Below are positions 6,392 through 12,228 of a DNA stretch of 12,228 nucleotides, piece by piece. Source of the stretch: UBA1367 sp040268355 (GTDB lineage: Bacteria; Actinomycetota; Coriobacteriia; Coriobacteriales; Atopobiaceae). The translations under genes and the position numbers were made by a program. Every line of letters begins with the position of its first letter. Position 1 is the stretch's first letter. The notes beneath the pieces are model-generated. The model made no database searches and was not told where the DNA came from. It saw only the letters and a program-made list of their open reading frames with translations. The stretch spans positions 1 to 12,228 of the forward strand of contig JAWRIT010000094.1 in the NCBI GenBank assembly GCA_040268355.1. Direction: 5' to 3'.

Positions 6392-8120
6392 AGATCTTCC
6401 CCACCCCGGTCAGGAGGTAGTAGTCGTAGCAGTCCTGCGTGAGGCCCGACTCGTTGGTCACGTTGACCGAAAGGAAGTAGGTGCCGGCAGGCAGCGGCTC
6501 ACGCGTGTACATGGGGGTCACGGTGTCGCCCTCGTCGATGACGTCGCGCCCATAGACGTCCGAGCTGAGCCGATAGTGGTAGGTGAGGTCCTCGCCCGCC
6601 GGGTCCCACGCGGCGTCCCAGGCAAGGGTCAGCCTGCCGCCCTCGATGAAGGGCACGCCCACGAAGAACGGCCAGGGGTTGTCGAGGCTCTCCATGAAGT
6701 ACTGGTAGTTCTCCTCCATCTCCGCAGGGATCGACGCGACGAGCTCGTCGTACTGCTCGCTGGTGACGGCCCCGGCGTCCGGCTCACGCATGACGTAGGG
6801 TTTCACCACGCCGGCGTAGCTGGCCACCATGGAAGAGACGCGTGCGTTCGTGAGGTAGTGCTGCCGCAGGTCGCGCACCGCATCGACCAGCATCGCGCGG
6901 TACTCGGGCTCCCTCAGCATGCGGCTGGTGAGCCGCAGACCGGTGAACTGCGCCAGGCCCCGCTCCCAGGAGACGCCGTTGACGCCCCGCGCGACCACGC
7001 GGTAGTAGGCGCGCCTGAATGAGGCGTCGTTGTCCCAGGAGATGACGTACCAGCGCTCGGAGTTCAGGGGGCTGTAGAGATAGAGGTTGCGCGCCCCGGT
7101 GTCGTAGTTGCCCGTGAGGATGTGGAAGGCCATCCAGTAGCAGAGGTTCTCCGCGTCAAAGTGGTCGGCCACGACCTCCTCGATGGGGATGGTGTAGTCG
7201 TTCACGGCATCGATGGCCCGCAGCAGCTTGCGGTGGTCGTCGTCGCCCTTGGTCTCCAGGTAGCTCTCGAAGGCGCGCTCATCGAAGGCGTCGGGGTCCT
7301 CGGCGGCGCTGACGGCGTCGTAGCGGTCCCACTCGAAGAACGTGACCTTGTAGAGCTGACCATTGCGGTCGAGGCCGTGGTTCTCGAGGTAGGTGCGGTT
7401 GATCTGCTCGACCTGGGTGAACAGCCCGTAGTCGACGAAGGTCGCGTCTGGCCCCGCCGTGAGGTCGCGCACGTAGAGGCGGACGAACTGCGTCCGGGCG
7501 CTGATCAGCTCGGGCACCTGCTTCATGAGGTCATAGCTCAGCTTGTTCATGAAGCGCGTCGCGTTGCTCACGTGCTTGTTGAGCGCGATGGTGCGCTGGC
7601 CGCGCCAGGTGCCCTTGCCGTCCTTGATGCGCACCTTGTAGTTCTTCTGGTCCGCACGCGAGGAGGTCTGGCCACGCACCTGCACCGTGCAGTTCGAAGC
7701 CGTCTCGCCAAAGCCGAAGGCCCCCGCCACCGGTCCGTCCTCGTCCCCCACCTGCAGGATCCCCTCGACGTTGTAGCGCTCGATGCCCTGCTCGTCGTAC
7801 CACTCGGTGCCGTGCTCGTTGACCTCCGCCCAGCTGTGGTTGGTGTTGTCAGCCGCGTTGCCGCCCATGACCGTGAGGTACATGACCTCCACCGAGGTGT
7901 CGTCGTCGTTCTCGTAGAGGATCTTCCGGTCGCGGAAGCCGGCCGACTCGTCGTCGACCACGTGCGCGACGCTCGTCCCCTCGCGCTCGGCGGCAGAGGC
8001 GGACACGCCATCCGCGGAAAGGCTCGCCATGCCAGCGTTGGCGGCGATGGTGAAGGCAACGATGCCCACGACAAGCGCGGCGGAGACGATCGGCGCCACC
8101 AGTTCCCTATGCAGCCTCAT
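6321..8120 (-). CDS. CotH kinase family protein with intact WDxD motif (proximal copy)
   Basis: This 599-residue protein has an N-terminal signal anchor (about 8-28), an extracytoplasmic CotH kinase region and a fibronectin-III-like tail (about 485-570). Motifs include VQVRGQTSSRADQKNYKVRI (146-165, with basic residues likely to face nucleotide), ALNKHVSNATRF (179-190), QVEQI (236-240), ILTGNYD (334-340) and ISWDNDASF (360-368). D340, D363 and D365 are the best candidates for catalytic or metal-binding acids. CotH proteins transfer phosphate from ATP to protein targets outside the cytoplasm or in the coat. Here the substrate is unknown; the Pel machinery, a secreted protein or the polymer itself are all possible. 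The ATG at 8120 overlaps the pelG stop as ATGA and has a GGGGGAG site just upstream; longer readings add only Arg/Gly-rich sequence from inside pelG. It aligns with the next gene over its whole length (for example LQVGDEDGPVAGAFGFG against LQVGDDEGPLAGSYGYG). Confidence 0.9.
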   Translation of the reverse strand: MRLHRELVAPIVSAALVVGIVAFTIAANAGMASLSADGVSASAAEREGTSVAHVVDDESAGFRDRKILYENDDDTSVEVMYLTVMGGNAADNTNHSWAEVNEHGTEWYDEQGIERYNVEGILQVGDEDGPVAGAFGFGETASNCTVQVRGQTSSRADQKNYKVRIKDGKGTWRGQRTIALNKHVSNATRFMNKLSYDLMKQVPELISARTQFVRLYVRDLTAGPDATFVDYGLFTQVEQINRTYLENHGLDRNGQLYKVTFFEWDRYDAVSAAEDPDAFDERAFESYLETKGDDDHRKLLRAIDAVNDYTIPIEEVVADHFDAENLCYWMAFHILTGNYDTGARNLYLYSPLNSERWYVISWDNDASFRRAYYRVVARGVNGVSWERGLAQFTGLRLTSRMLREPEYRAMLVDAVRDLRQHYLTNARVSSMVASYAGVVKPYVMREPDAGAVTSEQYDELVASIPAEMEENYQYFMESLDNPWPFFVGVPFIEGGRLTLAWDAAWDPAGEDLTYHYRLSSDVYGRDVIDEGDTVTPMYTREPLPAGTYFLSVNVTNESGLTQDCYDYYLLTGVGKIYATICFRIGEDGIIENITEGGAE

Positions 8121-9637
8121 GATCGCTCCCCCTCTTCCGCCGCGTCCGTGCCGCCATCCCGCTCGCCCGACGCGCGAACGGCCGCCAGACACCGGTCGAA
8201 CAGCTCCTCAAGCTGCTCGGCACGCCGCGCCAGGGGACCCCGCTCCAACGCGACAGAGAGGGGCTGCCTGCCCAGCAGCAGGTAGTCGAGGTGGTCGAAG
8301 CACCAATCGAGCCGCAGCCACGCCACCACGAAGAAGACGGCGGCACCCACGACAAACGACAGGCCGGCGAGCGAGGTCGCGCCGAGCAGGTTCTCGCCTA
8401 CGGTGAGCACGGTGGTGATCGCGGCAAAGGGCACCGCCGCCAGAAGCGCCCCGTCGTAGTCCTCGAAGTAAAGCAGGAGCATCAGCATGCAGTTGCCCAT
8501 GGCATAGAGCCCGTAGCCCACGCAGAGCATCATGAAGACGTCGCAGGAGAGCTCGGTGATGCCCGGTATGAACACCTTGAGCACGAGCGGGCCCACGGCA
8601 AAGAACAGCAGCGTGCAGACGCCCTGCCGCACGAAGCACGCGTGCAGCTCAAGGCGGGCCACCCGAACCATCTCGCGCCACGCGCCGCGCAGGCCACGCA
8701 GGGTGCCACCCGCCCGATACAGCGTGTAGTAGCGGTCGTAGGCGCCAAAGAAGCGCACCTCCACCAGCGCGACGAAGCTCACGCTGCTGGCAAAGGTCGA
8801 GAGGTAGGCCGCCAGCGCCGGCACGTCGTAGGCCGGGGCGCTGCGAACCAGGCCATCGACCACGACATGCAGCGGCCCCAGATACCTGAGCAGGATGTGG
8901 GAGAACAGGCCGACGTGCAGCAGCAGGCCGGTGAGCGCCAGGCGGGCGTGACGATCGAACCAGCTGACGAAGGCAAACGAGCGGTCCGCCCTTCCGAAGG
9001 CGGTCAGCAGCGCGGCATAGTACCAGACCATGAGCAGGCCGAAGCAGGCGATGGTGGAGAGCATGAGCGTGGTCACGCTGGTCACCCCGAGCACCACGAA
9101 GACGAGGGCGAGGACGAACCCCGCCAGGCAGGCGACCACGAAGGCGTAGACGATGGTCCGGTAGTCGCGCATCGCGGAGAGGTAGAGGGACTCGGTCCAC
9201 ACGACCACCATGACGAGCGCGAGCCAGAGCGCCAGGATGCCATGCCCCACCCCCACGCCCGACAGGCAGAGGAAGCCGCCGAAGACGAGCACGGCGACAG
9301 GGAGCATGAGCGACAGCGCCCCATGCAGCGAGCGGAGCACCTCCTGCGGACGCTCCAGGAAGAGCAGGTCGGAGATGTGGCGCGAGAGCACCATGGAGCT
9401 GCACGAGGTCTCGAGCAGAGCAAAGAGCAGGCTGTAGGTGACGAGGCTGGTCGTCAGCTCGCGCGCGTGCTCGTCGAGCCCCGCAAGGGCGCCGGCGGTC
9501 GAGATCCCGAACAGCGCGAGCATGCCACAGGCGATGGGGCCGATCGCCACCATCGCCGTGACCCCGTACGCCCAACCGAGGCTCAGGATGCCCGGCCGGT
9601 CAAAGAGCCGGTTCAGGCTGAAGCCGATGCCCGCCAC
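8117..9637 (-). CDS. pelG: Pel exopolysaccharide export membrane protein PelG
   Basis: This 506-residue polytopic protein has about twelve hydrophobic segments between residues 20 and 440, fitting the MATE/Wzx-like PelG family that moves the Pel polymer across the cytoplasmic membrane with PelF. The N-terminus MAGIGFSLNRL is the usual PelG opening. VEVRFFGAYDRYYTLYRAG (292-310) and LLLYFEDYDGALLA (387-400) are further family-like stretches. Residues about 441-506 form a charged cytoplasmic tail, so the protein is about 50 residues longer than the Pseudomonas form as I recall it. The start is a GTG at 9637, 6 nt after a perfect GGAGGTGA inside the end of pelF; the two genes overlap by 38 nt. 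No in-frame ATG gives a sensible alternative. Confidence 0.93.
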   Translation of the reverse strand: MAGIGFSLNRLFDRPGILSLGWAYGVTAMVAIGPIACGMLALFGISTAGALAGLDEHARELTTSLVTYSLLFALLETSCSSMVLSRHISDLLFLERPQEVLRSLHGALSLMLPVAVLVFGGFLCLSGVGVGHGILALWLALVMVVVWTESLYLSAMRDYRTIVYAFVVACLAGFVLALVFVVLGVTSVTTLMLSTIACFGLLMVWYYAALLTAFGRADRSFAFVSWFDRHARLALTGLLLHVGLFSHILLRYLGPLHVVVDGLVRSAPAYDVPALAAYLSTFASSVSFVALVEVRFFGAYDRYYTLYRAGGTLRGLRGAWREMVRVARLELHACFVRQGVCTLLFFAVGPLVLKVFIPGITELSCDVFMMLCVGYGLYAMGNCMLMLLLYFEDYDGALLAAVPFAAITTVLTVGENLLGATSLAGLSFVVGAAVFFVVAWLRLDWCFDHLDYLLLGRQPLSVALERGPLARRAEQLEELFDRCLAAVRASGERDGGTDAAEEGERS

Positions 9638-11039
9638 GGCCCATCACCTCCTCATAGACGCCACGGTAGCGCTCGATCATGTCCTGGTGGCGGAAGTAGC
9701 GCGCGACGCGGGCGCGACCCACCTCGCCCATCCGATGCCGCAGGTCCTCGTCGCGGCAGAGGGTCTCCATCGCCCGCGCGATGCGGTGGCTCTGCATCGG
9801 CGGCACGCAGAGCCCGGCCACGCCCAGGTCGTCCCCTTGCTTCATGCCGCTGACCAGCTCCTTGCAGCAGCCGACGTCGGTGGTCACGACGGGGCGTCCG
9901 GCCGCGAACGACTCCAGGACCGAGAGGGGCTGGCCCTCCGAGATGCTCGTCAGGACCGTGAAGTCGAACCTCCCGAGCCACTGCGCGACGTCGACCGTGC
10001 CCACGAAGCTCACGTCGCGCACGCCCAGCTGGACGATGAGCGCCCGGCACTCGTGCGCGTAGGCGGGATCGTCCTGTGGGCCCGCGATGAACAGCCGTGC
10101 CGTGGGAACGCGCCGCTTGAGCTCGGCGAACGCATGGATCATGGTCAGCACGTCCTTGATGGGGGCGATACGCAGCACGGCCCCGATGTCGACGTGCCCG
10201 TTCGGTTCCTTGGGTCCGATGCCGGAGAGGAGCTCGTCGTGGATGCCGTTCGTGATGACGCGGCAGCGCTCGCGCGCGCAGCCCATCTCGACCTGGGTCT
10301 CGAGCGCCCGGTCAAACAGGCAGGTGACCTGCGCCGCGCCATCGTAGGCCGCCTCGGAGAGCAGGTAGAAGAAGCGCACCCAGCTCCGCTTGAAGACCGG
10401 CTCGACCCAGGTCGCGCGCAGGATCTCCTCCTCGCGCTCGCGCGTGTAGATGCCGTGCTCGGTGATGAGGTAGGGCCTGCCATGGCGCCAGCCGCCCAGG
10501 CGCGCCATGATGCCGCCGTAGCCGGTGGAGATGGCGTGGTAGACGTCGGCTGGGGGCATCTCCTGCGCGAGCACGTGCAGAAGCGGCAGCATCATGGAGC
10601 GCACGGTGTGGAAGTAGTCGGCGAACGCGACGTCGGCAAGCTCGTTCTCGCACAGCTCCTCGACGATCCCCACGAAGTCCTGGCTCATGAGGAAGCCCGT
10701 CGGCGTGAGCCGTGCGCTCTGGAAGAGCGAGAACACGAGCTCCCAGTCGGGTCGTCCGCAGCGGACGAGCTCGCGCATGGCCGCATGCTCGTCGGGGCCA
10801 AGCGGCGCGTCCGCGTGGGCGCTCGCGGAGGCGAAGGCGTCCGTGAGGCAGACCTCCCGAACCTCCACGACGTTTCCCGGCAGCTCGTAACGGAAGCGCC
10901 CCCGCTGCTCTGGATCGGCGCCGATGGCCACGACCACGAACTCGACCTCGTCCATGGCCTGGATGTAGCTGTGCATCCACGACGAGACGCCGCCGGTCAC
11001 GTAGGGGTAGCACCCCTCGAGGATGACGCAGACCCTCAT
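9600..11039 (-). CDS. pelF: Pel polysaccharide glycosyltransferase PelF (GT4 family)
   Basis: This 479-residue cytoplasmic GT-B glycosyltransferase is the presumed Pel polymerase, using a UDP-activated N-acetylhexosamine and working with PelG at the inner face of the membrane. Motifs of PelF are clear: LEGCYPYVTGGVSSWMH (7-23), HAISTGYGGIMAR (168-180), YLITEHGIYTREREEEIL (190-207), VITNGI (261-266), RIAPIKDV (290-297) and the retaining-GT4 EX7E motif in SISEGQPLSVLESFAAGRP (365-383), with E368 and E376. No membrane segment or signal peptide is seen. The ATG at 11039 overlaps the preceding stop as ATGA, with GGTGAGG a few bases ahead. The last 38 nt overlap pelG, implying coupled synthesis of the two partners. 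Length is close to the usual PelF size, and no key residue appears missing. The family call is very secure; the exact sugar in this organism is inferred. Confidence 0.96.
   Translation of the reverse strand: MRVCVILEGCYPYVTGGVSSWMHSYIQAMDEVEFVVVAIGADPEQRGRFRYELPGNVVEVREVCLTDAFASASAHADAPLGPDEHAAMRELVRCGRPDWELVFSLFQSARLTPTGFLMSQDFVGIVEELCENELADVAFADYFHTVRSMMLPLLHVLAQEMPPADVYHAISTGYGGIMARLGGWRHGRPYLITEHGIYTREREEEILRATWVEPVFKRSWVRFFYLLSEAAYDGAAQVTCLFDRALETQVEMGCARERCRVITNGIHDELLSGIGPKEPNGHVDIGAVLRIAPIKDVLTMIHAFAELKRRVPTARLFIAGPQDDPAYAHECRALIVQLGVRDVSFVGTVDVAQWLGRFDFTVLTSISEGQPLSVLESFAAGRPVVTTDVGCCKELVSGMKQGDDLGVAGLCVPPMQSHRIARAMETLCRDEDLRHRMGEVGRARVARYFRHQDMIERYRGVYEEVMGRGGHRLQPEPAL
9644..9651 (-). 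promoter_or_regulatory. perfect Shine-Dalgarno of pelG, inside pelF
   Basis: GGAGGTGA lies 6 nt ahead of the GTG at 9637 and within the last codons of pelF. It decides the GTG start and compensates for the weaker start codon. An ATG at 9644 overlaps this site but is out of frame with pelG. Confidence 0.8.
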
Positions 11040-12228
11040 GACGCCTCACCGCCGAGCCGCTCCAGGCGCACCGTCAGCTCCGGACGGGTCGCCTCGACCA
11101 GGTAGAGCCCGTCTCCGACCTCCGTGAGCGAGCCACCCTCGACGCCGGCGGGCGTGGCGTCGTTCAGCCGCAGGTAGAACCACGCCTCGTCCACAAAGCC
11201 AGCAAGCGAGAGGCGCAGCGCGTCCTCGTCCCACTCCTGCCGCACGGACACGGCGCGCCAGCGCTGCACCGCCGCCGCGAACTCGCTGCCGGTCAGCATG
11301 CGCACCTGCGGCAGCGCCTCGCTCAGCCACGCCACATAGTCCTCGAAGTTGCCAAAGAGCCGCTCCCAGCCCAAGGCGGCGCCCCGGTCTTCGTCCAGCG
11401 TGTCGTCGGGATGCTGGAAGTGCGAGCTTGCCCCATGCATCGTCAGCTCGCAGAGCGCCGTGAGGCGGCTGAAGTCCTCGAGGAGGTAGCCCGAGATGAT
11501 GCGCGGGGTCTGCACGATGCCGTCGTCCGTGACGGCGAACTCCTGGCCGTACTCGACGCCGCCCTCCTCGGTGATGTAGACGCTGGCGATGGCACGGACC
11601 TCGGGAAACTCCTGTGCCAACAGGCGAATGCCATCCTCGGAGATGACGTTGGAGGGCGGCACGTACACGCGGAACTGCTCGCCGGGATACAGCGCGCGGC
11701 AGAACCCGTCCAGCTCGACGAGCGACTGGCGCATGTCGTCGTAGCCCTCCCACTGCACGTAGGACGCGTACTGGTTCTGGAAGTCAAAGTCGCGCAGCAC
11801 GAGCGGCATGTGGTTGTACCCATGGAAGCCGATCTCGCCGCCGGAGCGCAGCAGCATGCCCCCAAAGTAGCGGAAGCGGCCGGTCGTCTGGTTGCGCGCA
11901 AAGGGGCCCTGGACCTGCGCCGAGTACTGCTCGATCACGACGCCGGTGTAGCGGATGCCGTAGCGCTCGGACAGGCTCGACACGTCACGCCACCAGTGCC
12001 TGGTCAGAAAGTCGTCGACGCTCATCCCGTAGTCCCTACTGACGAAGGTGCTGTCGCCCTCGGGCACCGGTGCGGGAAAGTCGTCGAGGTAGAAGGCGGC
12101 GCCGTTGATGACGGGCCAGACGCAGCCCTCGCCCAGAAGCGTGTAGGCGGCGCAGTGGAAGCCCCGGTAGGCACGGTCGAGGATGTTGAGGTTGTCGAAG
12201 ACGACCTCGCCCTCCCCCAGGGGGGGGG
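11036..12228 (-). CDS. DUF2194 / NodB-like polysaccharide deacetylase, 5' end cut by the window edge
   Basis: The frame stays open to the right edge, giving 396 complete codons (numbered from 12226); a GTG at 12067 is internal, not the start, because family-like sequence continues upstream of it. The CE4-type metal and catalytic pattern is visible: the Asp pair in NGAAFYLDDFPAP (41-53, D48/D49), HxxxH in GFHGYNHMP (133-141, H135/H139), YVPPSN (188-193) in the place of the substrate-groove motif, and TMHGASSH (262-269). Residues about 325-396 form a beta-rich tail. DUF2194 proteins occur in Gram-positive Pel-like loci. The likely role is removal of acetyl groups from the nascent polymer, the job of the PelA deacetylase domain in Pseudomonas; this is inference. 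The signal or membrane anchor and any further N-terminal domain must lie outside the window. The stop overlaps the pelF start as ATGA. Confidence 0.82.
   Translation of the reverse strand, partial: PPLGEGEVVFDNLNILDRAYRGFHCAAYTLLGEGCVWPVINGAAFYLDDFPAPVPEGDSTFVSRDYGMSVDDFLTRHWWRDVSSLSERYGIRYTGVVIEQYSAQVQGPFARNQTTGRFRYFGGMLLRSGGEIGFHGYNHMPLVLRDFDFQNQYASYVQWEGYDDMRQSLVELDGFCRALYPGEQFRVYVPPSNVISEDGIRLLAQEFPEVRAIASVYITEEGGVEYGQEFAVTDDGIVQTPRIISGYLLEDFSRLTALCELTMHGASSHFQHPDDTLDEDRGAALGWERLFGNFEDYVAWLSEALPQVRMLTGSEFAAAVQRWRAVSVRQEWDEDALRLSLAGFVDEAWFYLRLNDATPAGVEGGSLTEVGDGLYLVEATRPELTVRLERLGGEAS
12220..12228. other. G9 homopolymer at the right edge
   Basis: The window ends in nine consecutive G residues preceded by CCCCCA. 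It lies within the reading frame of the deacetylase, contributing Pro codons on the minus strand. It may be real in a GC-rich genome, but a terminal poly-G run is also typical of a contig end or low-signal base calls, so the first codons of the partial gene are unreliable. Confidence 0.5.

Noticed and set aside
4571..8120. Reading the CotH genes as evidence of sporulation
   Set aside because: CotH-family kinases occur in many non-sporulating organisms, and no other spore-coat or sporulation gene is present.
8291..11105. Two plus-strand open frames over 500 codons opposite pelG and pelF
   Set aside because: They mirror secure pelF and pelG coding sequence. Their translations are His/Arg/Glu-rich low-complexity sequence with no recognisable fold.
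12067..12067. GTG at 12067 as the true start of the deacetylase gene
   Set aside because: The frame continues upstream to the window edge and encodes the conserved LDDFPAP metal-ligand motif just before this codon.

Overview
The window is about two-thirds G+C with strong GC bias at third codon positions and is almost entirely coding. Gene content suggests a high-GC Gram-positive bacterium. The closest fit I can offer is class Coriobacteriia (Olsenella/Atopobium/Collinsella type); this is an inference from the gene set and base composition, as no rRNA or other marker gene is present. There are no tRNAs, rRNAs, insertion sequences or CRISPR arrays.

Layout. Bases 1-116 hold an inverted repeat and a possible promoter. 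Bases 117-1664 (+) encode a MoxR-type AAA+ ATPase that is not obviously tied to the rest. After a 58-bp convergent gap, everything from 1723 to the right edge lies on the minus strand as one uninterrupted operon. In transcription order (right to left) it encodes: a DUF2194 / NodB-like deacetylase (cut by the right edge), the glycosyltransferase PelF, the membrane protein PelG, two tandem CotH-family kinases, a VTC-domain polyphosphate polymerase, a DUF4956 membrane protein, and a membrane-anchored DUF4832 glycoside-hydrolase-like protein. Every adjacent pair overlaps (4, 38, 4, about 71, 35, 4 and 8 nt), so about 10.5 kb contains no intergenic base and the genes are probably translationally coupled.

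How the genes may work together. PelF and PelG are the polymerising and transporting core of Pel, the partly deacetylated aminosugar exopolysaccharide. The DUF2194 protein carries CE4-like metal-ligand motifs and is a plausible stand-in for the PelA deacetylase; the DUF4832 protein may stand in for the PelA hydrolase. No outer-membrane partners (PelB/PelC) are seen, as expected for a monoderm, and PelD/PelE are not in the window. The unusual part is the downstream block of two CotH kinases plus a VTC/DUF4956 pair, which suggests that phosphorylation or polyphosphate is coupled to the Pel-like polymer. One of the two CotH proteins has lost a conserved Asp in its WDxD motif and may be a pseudokinase partner of the other.
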